Positions 57,716-64,000 of a DNA stretch of 64,000 nucleotides are shown here, one piece after another. The stretch is from Paraburkholderia sp. BCC1885. GTDB taxonomy: Bacteria; Pseudomonadota; Gammaproteobacteria; Burkholderiales; Burkholderiaceae. The notes under the pieces were generated by a model. It was not told the DNA's origin and searched no databases. It was given only the letters and a program-made list of their open reading frames with translations. Every line of letters starts with the position of its first letter. Position 1 is the stretch's first letter. The DNA lies in the NCBI RefSeq assembly GCF_900996235.1, contig NZ_CAAJGM010000209.1, forward strand, positions 1 to 64,000, given 5' to 3'. The position numbers and the translations under genes were made by a program.

Positions 57716-58729
57716 ATGAGCAAGGACAAAGACCGCGCGATTGTCGTCAAGCGCGCCGCGCCGAAGAAGGCGGGCCATCACGGCGGAGCGTGGAAGCTCG
57801 CCTACGCGGACTTCATGACCGCGATGATGGCGTTCTTCCTGCTGATGTGGCTGCTCAGTTCGGCGACCACGGTGCAGTTGCGCGGCATTGCGGACTACTT
57901 CAACCAGCCGCTGAAGATCACGCTGTGGGGCGGCGATCGCAGCGCCGAGGATTCGAGCATCCTGAAGGGCGGCGGCCGCGACATTTCGACCGACCAGCAG
58001 GGCATCACGCGTCAGAGCGACGGCTCGATGGCGCGCGCCGACCGCACCACCGCGCACAACGACGAAGAGTCGGTGAAGCAGATGCAGGGTCAGCTCGAAC
58101 GTCAGGAGCAGGTGCGCCTGCACGACCTGCAGATCAAGCTGATGGCCGCGATCGAAGCCAACCCGGTGCTGCGCCAGTTCAAGCAGCAGATCCGCATCGA
58201 TTCGACCCTGACGGGCCTGCGCATCGAAATCGTCGACTCGCAAAAGCGGCCGATGTTCGACACCGCCAGCGACGAAGTGCAGCCCTACATGCGCGACATC
58301 CTGCGCGAAATCGGCCACACGCTGAACGACGTGCCGAACCGCATCATCGTGCAGGGCCATACCGACGCGGTGCAGTACGCCGGCGGCGAAAAGGGCTACA
58401 GCAACTGGGAACTGTCGGCGGACCGCGCCAACGCCTCGCGTCGCGAGCTGATCGCCGGCGGCATGGACGAAGCGAAGGTGATGCGCGTGATCGGCATGGC
58501 ATCGTCGCAGAATCTGAACAAGACCGATCCGCTCGACCCGGAAAACCGCCGGATCAGCATTCTGGTTCTGAACAAGAAGTCGGAGGACGCCATGATGCAC
58601 GACGACTCCACCTCGACCACCTTGTCGGACGACGCAGCGGGCTCGGCACAACAGCCGCTGCTGCAACAAATTGCGCAACCGGTGACGGTTGCTCCAAAGG
58701 CGCCCAGCGTGACGGTGGCGCCGAAGTGA
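57716..58729 (+). CDS. motB: Flagellar motor stator protein MotB
   Basis: This 337-residue protein has a basic cytoplasmic start, a single transmembrane helix with the proton-carrying Asp (AYADFMTAMMAFFLLMWLLS), and the periplasmic OmpA-like domain. The latter includes IIVQGHTDAVQYAGGEKGYS and NWELSADRANASRREL, which bind peptidoglycan. A Gln/Pro/Ala-rich tail follows from about residue 300. With MotA it makes the ion channel of the stator. A response-regulator gene follows 78 bases on. Confidence 0.96.
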   Translation: MSKDKDRAIVVKRAAPKKAGHHGGAWKLAYADFMTAMMAFFLLMWLLSSATTVQLRGIADYFNQPLKITLWGGDRSAEDSSILKGGGRDISTDQQGITRQSDGSMARADRTTAHNDEESVKQMQGQLERQEQVRLHDLQIKLMAAIEANPVLRQFKQQIRIDSTLTGLRIEIVDSQKRPMFDTASDEVQPYMRDILREIGHTLNDVPNRIIVQGHTDAVQYAGGEKGYSNWELSADRANASRRELIAGGMDEAKVMRVIGMASSQNLNKTDPLDPENRRISILVLNKKSEDAMMHDDSTSTTLSDDAAGSAQQPLLQQIAQPVTVAPKAPSVTVAPK

Positions 58730-58807
58730 AGGACATGATGGCCTGAGCGCGCAGCCGCCCGTGCGGCGCGCAATCGGGCGATCCATAGTGAGCGCAGCGA
58801 GGATTTA

Positions 58808-59185
58808 ATGATCAGGCACATTCTGGCAATCGACGACTCGGCAGCGATGCGGCAGATTCTCTCCGCCACGCTGACGACAGCCGGCTATCAGGTGACGCTC
58901 GCGGCCGATGGGCAGGAGGGGCTGGAGAATGCGCTCGCCATGCCGTTCGACCTCGTGCTGACGGACCAGCATATGCCGGGCCGCACCGGTCTCGATCTGA
59001 TCGCCGCGCTGCGCGGTAATCCGGCTTATCAGGTGACGCCGATCCTCGTCCTCACGACGGAATCCGGCGAACCCTTCAAGGCGGCGGCGCGAGCGGCGGG
59101 AGCGACCGGCTGGATCGAAAAGCCGCTCGACCCCGACATGCTGACCGAACTGGTCGCAGCGCTGGCCGAGCCAGGCGAAGCCTGA
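58808..59185 (+). CDS. cheY: CheY-like chemotaxis response regulator
   Basis: This 125-residue single-domain receiver has the acidic pair D9/D10 (LAIDDSAAMR), the phosphorylated D53 in LVLTDQHMPG, the Thr in LVLTTE and Lys105 in IEKPLD. It has no output domain. It lies between motB and cheA. Burkholderia relatives often carry two CheY copies in the locus, and this one may be the upstream copy; whether it binds the motor or serves as a phosphate sink is unknown. Confidence 0.9.
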   Translation: MIRHILAIDDSAAMRQILSATLTTAGYQVTLAADGQEGLENALAMPFDLVLTDQHMPGRTGLDLIAALRGNPAYQVTPILVLTTESGEPFKAAARAAGATGWIEKPLDPDMLTELVAALAEPGEA

Positions 59186-59255
59186 ATTCGTCCACCATTT
59201 ATTGAAGCGGCACAGCAGCCCAAGCCTAGACAGGATCTCTCGCGGTGACCCAGGC

Positions 59256-61514
59256 ATGACACTCGACATCACTCAGTTCTATCAGACGTTCTTCGATGAG
59301 GCGGACGAACTGCTCGCGCAGATGGAGCAACTGCTGCTCAATCTCGACATCGGCCATCCCGATCCGGAAGACCTCGCGGCCATTTTCCGCGCGGCGCATT
59401 CGATCAAGGGCGGCGCGGCGACGTTCGGTTTCACCGCATTGACCGAGACGACGCACATTCTGGAATCGCTGCTCGATCGCGCGCGCAATAACGAACTCGT
59501 GCTGCGCAAGGACATGATCGACACGTTCCTCGAAACCAAGGACGTGCTGTCCGGCCAGCTCGCGGACTACCGCGCGAGCGCCGAACCGGATGCGGCGGTG
59601 GCGAAGGCGATTTGCGCCAAGCTCGACCATCTCTACAAGGAAAGCCTCGGCCAGGCAACCGCGCCTGCTGCGCAGGCCGCACCGGCCGCAGCCGCGCCCG
59701 CCGTCGTCCCTGACGGCCACGCGCCCGAACATGTGGTTCAGCAGGCGGTCGAAGCCGCCGGCGAACTGGCAAGTAATGGTAATGAACCGGCACAGACCGG
59801 CGCAGCATCGAACGGGACCGCCAGCGAAGACGGCGGCCCGCATCTGAAAATTACGCTACGGGGTGTAGATGAGAAGGACCAGGAACTGCTGGCTGAGGAG
59901 CTCGGCAACCTGGGGCATATCGTCGGGCAGGTCAAGGCGGGCGGCGATCTGACGCTGTGGCTGCAGACCGATGTCACGTCCGACGACATCATTGCCGTGT
60001 GCTGCTTCGTGATCGACGACAGTCAGATCTCGATTGGCCGCGGAACGGCACCGGTGGATGAATCGCAGCAAGGTGGACCTGGAACGCCAGCCGCTGCGGA
60101 GCAAACACCGGCGCCGGCACCGGCTCCCGCGCCGCAGGCCAGCGCGGCCGCGCCGGCGCACGGGCTGTTCGAAGCGCCGGCCGCCACGCCGGCACCGGCT
60201 CCTGCCGCGGCGCCCACGGCAGTCGCACCGGCGGCCGCCGCACCCGCTGCTGCGGCACCGGTCGCCGCCGCGCCGGCCGCGGGCGAGACCGACCGCAAGG
60301 CGCGTCCGGCAGCCGCCGCCGCGGCCGAAGGCAGTTCGATCCGGGTCGGCGTGGAGAAGGTCGACCAGCTGATCAACCTGGTCGGCGAACTGGTGATCAC
60401 CCAGGCCATGTTGGCCGAGACCACCAGCACCTTCGATCCGGCCTTGCACGACCGGCTCTTCAACGGCATGGCGCAACTGGAGCGCAATGCCCGCGATCTG
60501 CAGGAAGCGGTGATGTCGATCCGCATGATGCCGATGGATTACGTCTTCAGCCGCTTCCCGCGTCTGGTGCGCGATCTGGCGGCGAAGCTCGGCAAGGAAG
60601 TGGAACTCGTCACCTTCGGTCAGGCGACCGAACTCGACAAGAGCCTGATCGAGCGGATCATCGACCCGTTGACCCACCTCGTGCGCAACTCGCTCGACCA
60701 CGGCATCGAAACCGTGGAAGTGCGCCGCGCCGCGGGCAAGGATTCGACCGGCCAGCTGGTGCTGTCCGCCGCGCATCACGGCGGCAACATCGTGATCGAA
60801 GTGAGCGACGACGGCGCGGGCCTGCGCCGCGACAAGATTCTCGCCAAGGCGGCCAAGCAGGGCATGCAGGTCAGCGAAAGCATGACCGACGACGAAGTCT
60901 GGAACCTGATCTTCCTGCCGGGCTTCTCGACAGCCGAACAGGTGACCGACGTGTCGGGCCGCGGCGTCGGCATGGACGTGGTGAAACGGAACATCCAGTC
61001 GATGGGCGGTCACGTCGAAATCAGCTCGCAGGCCGGCAAGGGCAGCACCACGCGCATCGTCCTGCCGCTCACGCTGGCGATTCTCGACGGCATGTCGGTG
61101 AAGGTCGGCAACGAAATCTTCATCCTGCCGCTGAACTTCGTGATGGAGTCGCTGCAGCCGCAAGCCGAAGACATCTACACGGTGGCCAACGGCGAACGGG
61201 TGGTGCGGGTGCGCGGCGAATATCTGCCGCTCGTCGCGCTGCACGAAGTGTTCTCAGTGGAAGACGCCAAGAAGGAGCCGACCCAGGGCATCGTCACCAT
61301 CATGCAGACAGAGGGACGGCGCTTCGCCATGCTGATCGACGAACTGGTCGGCCAGCAGCAGGTGGTCGTGAAGAATCTGGAAACGAATTACCGCAAGGTG
61401 CACGGCATTTCCGCCGCGACGATTCTCGGCGACGGCAGTGTCGCGCTGATCGTGGACGTGGCGGCACTGAACCGCGAGACCCGCAATGCGCACGGCTCGA
61501 TGAGCCTCGCCTAA
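59256..61514 (+). CDS. cheA: Chemotaxis histidine kinase CheA
   Basis: This 752-residue kinase has the full CheA plan. The Hpt domain has the phosphorylated His in FRAAHSIKGGAATFGF near residue 49. A P2-like CheY/CheB-binding segment lies at about 195-270. The dimerisation region and ATP-binding domain (THLVRNSLDHGIE, VSDDGAGLRRDKI and SGRGVGMDVVKRNI) precede the CheW-like P5 domain (from about 615). A Pro/Ala-rich linker at about 275-360 is unusually long. I start at 59256, the first Met of the Hpt fold. It controls CheY and CheB phosphorylation. Confidence 0.95.
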   Translation: MTLDITQFYQTFFDEADELLAQMEQLLLNLDIGHPDPEDLAAIFRAAHSIKGGAATFGFTALTETTHILESLLDRARNNELVLRKDMIDTFLETKDVLSGQLADYRASAEPDAAVAKAICAKLDHLYKESLGQATAPAAQAAPAAAAPAVVPDGHAPEHVVQQAVEAAGELASNGNEPAQTGAASNGTASEDGGPHLKITLRGVDEKDQELLAEELGNLGHIVGQVKAGGDLTLWLQTDVTSDDIIAVCCFVIDDSQISIGRGTAPVDESQQGGPGTPAAAEQTPAPAPAPAPQASAAAPAHGLFEAPAATPAPAPAAAPTAVAPAAAAPAAAAPVAAAPAAGETDRKARPAAAAAAEGSSIRVGVEKVDQLINLVGELVITQAMLAETTSTFDPALHDRLFNGMAQLERNARDLQEAVMSIRMMPMDYVFSRFPRLVRDLAAKLGKEVELVTFGQATELDKSLIERIIDPLTHLVRNSLDHGIETVEVRRAAGKDSTGQLVLSAAHHGGNIVIEVSDDGAGLRRDKILAKAAKQGMQVSESMTDDEVWNLIFLPGFSTAEQVTDVSGRGVGMDVVKRNIQSMGGHVEISSQAGKGSTTRIVLPLTLAILDGMSVKVGNEIFILPLNFVMESLQPQAEDIYTVANGERVVRVRGEYLPLVALHEVFSVEDAKKEPTQGIVTIMQTEGRRFAMLIDELVGQQQVVVKNLETNYRKVHGISAATILGDGSVALIVDVAALNRETRNAHGSMSLA

Positions 61515-61579
61515 GCCTCACGCAACCTCGAGCAACTTTTTTATTTAACCTGATTCATCCCAACCGTTTGGGGGCTAAC

Positions 61580-62110
61580 GTGGCAGAAGTCCAATCCAAC
61601 AATTCGAGCATCGCCAATGCGAGTGGCGGCCGGCGCGTCGCGCTGCAGGCAGACGCCGGCGGTCAGGAATTTCTCGTCTTCACGCTCGGCGCGGAAGAGT
61701 ACGGCATCGACATTCTCAAGGTGCAGGAAATTCGCGGCTACGACAGCGTGACGCGCATCGCCAATGCACCGGATTTCATCAAGGGCGTCATCAATCTGCG
61801 CGGCATCATCGTGCCGATCGTGGACATGCGTATCAAGTTTCATCTGGGCCGTGTCGAATACGACCATCAGACCGTCGTGATCATCCTGAACGTCGCGCAT
61901 CGCGTGGTCGGGATGGTGGTGGACGGCGTGTCGGACGTGCTGACGCTGCAGATGGACCAGATCATGCCGGCGCCGGAATTCGGCGCGACGCTCACCACCG
62001 AGTACCTTACCGGTCTCGGCACGGTGGACGGCCGCATGCTGATCCTGATGGACATCGAAAAGCTGATGACCAGCCGCGAAATGGCGCTGATCGAATCGCT
62101 CGGCGGCTAA
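61580..62110 (+). CDS. cheW: Chemotaxis coupling protein CheW
   Basis: This 176-residue protein is CheW: FLVFTLGAEEYGIDILKVQE, IRGYDSVTRIANAPDFIKGV and INLRGIIVPIVDMRIKF match the family, as does VVGMVVDGVSDVLTL. It links MCPs to CheA. The GTG at 61580 follows a G-run; an in-frame TTG at 61568 is less likely. It sits 65 bases after cheA and 42 bases before the receptor gene. Confidence 0.95.
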   Translation: MAEVQSNNSSIANASGGRRVALQADAGGQEFLVFTLGAEEYGIDILKVQEIRGYDSVTRIANAPDFIKGVINLRGIIVPIVDMRIKFHLGRVEYDHQTVVIILNVAHRVVGMVVDGVSDVLTLQMDQIMPAPEFGATLTTEYLTGLGTVDGRMLILMDIEKLMTSREMALIESLGG

Positions 62111-62152
62111 AGCTGCGAGCGTGCATATGACCGGACAACAGGGAGCTTCAAG

Positions 62153-63979
62153 ATGCTAAGCAGATGGTCGATTCGTACATCGTTGACCATGGTCGCAATC
62201 GTGCTGGTCGCATTGACGATCGTGGTCGGCGCGCTGGGCCTTACCGCGCTCAATCGCGCGAGCGACTCTCTCGACGGCATTGCACGCGGCGATCTGGTGG
62301 CCATTCATGCACTCGACGATGCGTCGGGCTACCTGTTGCGCTCGCGCCTTGCTGTCGACCGCTACAACACGCTCACCGCCGCCGGCAATGCCGACGAAGC
62401 GAAGACCGTGCTGGACCGCGCCCAGCAACTGTTCGCCAAGGGCAACGAGAGCTGGCAAGCCTTCGTCGACGCGCCGAAGGCCGGCATCGACCCGGCGCTG
62501 CTCGACGACCTGATGGCGCGCCGCACGACCGTGATGCACGACGGCGTGGATCCGGAATTCGCGGCGCTGCGCGCAGGCGATCAGGCCGGCTTCCACGCGA
62601 TTGCGGATACGAAGATCAGCCCGCTTTTCATCGCCTATGACAATGCCGCCTCGGCGGTAGTCAAGGCGCTGCAGCAACGCGCGGCCGACCAGCAGGTCGC
62701 GGCGCACTCGAACGTCACACTGATGACTTCGCTGATCGTCGCGGTGGTCCTGTTCGCGCTGGTGCTGGTGGTGCTGATCCGCTTCGCGCTGCGTGGCGTG
62801 ATCGTGCAGCCGCTTGCGGATGCGGCCGAATGCTTCGAGCGGATCGCGGCGGGCGACCTCACGCAGCCGGTCAACGTGACGAGCACCAACGAGATCGGCC
62901 GCCTGTTCCGCAGCATCAAACAGATGCAGGACAGCCTCTCGACGATGGTGAAAGCGGTTCACACCAGCACCGAATCGATCGACACCGGCGCGCGCGAAAT
63001 CTCGATGGGCAATACCGATCTGTCGCAGCGCACCGAGCAGCAGGCCGCGTCGCTGCAACAGACGGCATCCAGCATGGAGCAGCTCACCGGCACCGTGCGG
63101 CAAAACGCCGAGAACGCGCGCCAGGCGAGCCAGCTCGCGGTCAACGCCTCGGACATCGCCACGCGCGGCGGCGACGTGGTGGGCCAGGTCGTCCATACGA
63201 TGCAGGACATCGCCACCAGCTCGAACAAGGTGGTGGACATCATTGGCGTGATCGAAGGCATTGCCTTCCAGACCAACATCCTTGCGTTGAACGCGGCCGT
63301 GGAAGCGGCGCGCGCCGGCGAACAGGGCCGCGGCTTCGCGGTGGTGGCGGGCGAAGTGCGCAGCCTCGCGCAACGCAGCGCCAGCGCGGCGAAGGAAATC
63401 AAGGAACTGATCGGCGACTCGGTGGACAAGGTGCAAAGCGGCTCGGCTCTCGTAGGCCGCGCGGGTTCGACGATGGAAGAGATCGTCCAGGCCGTGCGCC
63501 GCGTGACCGACATCATGGGCGAAATCAGCGCCGCCTCGGAAGAGCAGTCGACCGGCATCGAACAGGTCAACCGCGCCGTGGTGCAGATGGACGAAGTCAC
63601 GCAGCAGAATGCGGCGCTGGTCGAAGAAGCGGCGGCTGCGGCGGCCTCGCTCGAAGAGCAGACGCGTCAGTTGCAGACGGTGGTGGGAGGCTGGCGCGTG
63701 GACCATAACGGGCCGCGCGCGGCCACGGCGGCCGCGGCGGCACGCGGCAAGACCGCGCCGCGCGCGCATACGGCAGCGGCGCCGAAAGCGGCATCGGCGA
63801 CGGCATCGGCATCATCCGCAGCAGCGGGCGCGCCGAAGCACGACGCCGCCCGCACGGCCGCCCCGGCGCGCACCGAACCGGCGCTCAAGCCCAGGACGGC
63901 CAGCGCCGCGGAATCGGCGTCGCGGCCCGCAGCCGGCGCAGCCTCGGCCGGCTCGGATGCCGACTGGGAAACGTTTTAA
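62153..63979 (+). CDS. Methyl-accepting chemotaxis protein, Tar type
   Basis: This 608-residue receptor has a first transmembrane helix at 10-30 and a periplasmic TarH-like sensor (about 35-190) with LRSRLAVDRYNTLTAAGN. A second helix comes near 195-215 (LMTSLIVAVVLFALVLVVL) and a HAMP domain next. The signalling hairpin has the invariant GVIEGIAFQTNILALNAAVE and EAARAGEQGRGFAVVAGEVR. The tail is Ala-rich and ends DADWETF, close to the NWETF pentapeptide that docks CheR and CheB. Ligands are unknown. GGGAG precedes the start. Confidence 0.95.
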   Translation: MLSRWSIRTSLTMVAIVLVALTIVVGALGLTALNRASDSLDGIARGDLVAIHALDDASGYLLRSRLAVDRYNTLTAAGNADEAKTVLDRAQQLFAKGNESWQAFVDAPKAGIDPALLDDLMARRTTVMHDGVDPEFAALRAGDQAGFHAIADTKISPLFIAYDNAASAVVKALQQRAADQQVAAHSNVTLMTSLIVAVVLFALVLVVLIRFALRGVIVQPLADAAECFERIAAGDLTQPVNVTSTNEIGRLFRSIKQMQDSLSTMVKAVHTSTESIDTGAREISMGNTDLSQRTEQQAASLQQTASSMEQLTGTVRQNAENARQASQLAVNASDIATRGGDVVGQVVHTMQDIATSSNKVVDIIGVIEGIAFQTNILALNAAVEAARAGEQGRGFAVVAGEVRSLAQRSASAAKEIKELIGDSVDKVQSGSALVGRAGSTMEEIVQAVRRVTDIMGEISAASEEQSTGIEQVNRAVVQMDEVTQQNAALVEEAAAAAASLEEQTRQLQTVVGGWRVDHNGPRAATAAAAARGKTAPRAHTAAAPKAASATASASSAAAGAPKHDAARTAAPARTEPALKPRTASAAESASRPAAGAASAGSDADWETF

Positions 63980-63982
63980 GGA

Positions 63983-64000
63983 ATGGCACGCGAATATGCA
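63983..64000 (+). CDS. Possible start of the next chemotaxis gene
   Basis: ATG at 63983 opens a frame (MAREYA) that runs off the window three bases after the receptor stop. A second ATG lies at 63996. Only six codons are visible. By gene order in related genomes cheR is expected here, but the residues cannot confirm it. Confidence 0.25.

Noticed and set aside
56729..58786. A 685-residue minus-strand frame opposite motA and motB
   Set aside because: motA and motB are unmistakable on the plus strand; the His/Arg/Asp-rich antisense frame is a GC artefact.

Overview
The window looks like chromosomal DNA of a Burkholderiaceae member, most likely Paraburkholderia. It is GC-rich throughout. The flhD-flhC-motA-motB-cheY-cheA-cheW-MCP block, the fliC/fliD/fliT block, rpsU, tag, an aqpZ-type aquaporin and an H-NS-type protein all have the protein sequences expected of that group. 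This assignment rests on gene content and protein character only; no database search was possible.

Layout. (1) About 470-6380 is a compact accessory island of two convergent operons. The rightward one is HTH regulator (divergent) / DUF4031 - tandem MazG-fold protein - uracil-DNA-glycosylase-like protein. The leftward one is acyl-carrier-like protein - XRE regulator - ImmA/IrrE metallopeptidase carrying a chagasin-like (I42) domain - papain-like (C1A) cysteine peptidase - diverged thymidylate-synthase-like enzyme. Each operon has a sigma70-like promoter whose -10 box lies in a perfect inverted repeat. The leftward operon is the best candidate for an undescribed system: an apparent protease and inhibitor pair, wired to an XRE/ImmA switch and to a nucleotide enzyme. 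(2) 6660-16650 is a patchwork of LysR/ArsR regulators, redox or detoxification enzymes and two MFS exporters, with genetic debris: an SDR relic, a frameshifted LysR gene, a tyrosine-recombinase tail and a phage-tail-like fragment. A composite operator-like element recurs in it. (3) 16780-23200 holds an MmyB-type regulator and a complete branched-chain 2-oxoacid dehydrogenase operon (E1 alpha, E1 beta, E2, E3). (4) 23240-29715 holds a HAD-fold lipoprotein with altered catalytic motifs, divergent from a row of outer-membrane protein - DUF1254 - DUF1254 - outer-membrane protein.

(5) 29800-42060 is a surface-glycan cluster: NeuD-like acyltransferase, DegT aminotransferase, glycosyltransferase-like protein, 3,5-epimerase-like protein, C-methyltransferase, CDP-glucose dehydratase, glucose-1-phosphate cytidylyltransferase, CmcI-like protein, a small glycosyltransferase and a large TPR/GT41 O-GlcNAc-transferase-like protein. 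It abuts fliT-fliD-fliC, which suggests that it builds and attaches a flagellin glycan. (6) 46000-55000 is mostly housekeeping: aldo/keto reductase, rpsU, tag, a BadF-type kinase, a Cof-type phosphatase, a histidine phosphatase, aquaporin, an H-NS-like protein and a GT4 glycosyltransferase. (7) 55370-64000 is the flagellar master operon flhDC, with a long leader holding a 27-bp inverted repeat, followed by motAB and the chemotaxis operon, which runs off the right edge. Sigma28-type promoters precede fliC and motA.

I recognised no rRNA, tRNA, CRISPR array or intact insertion sequence.
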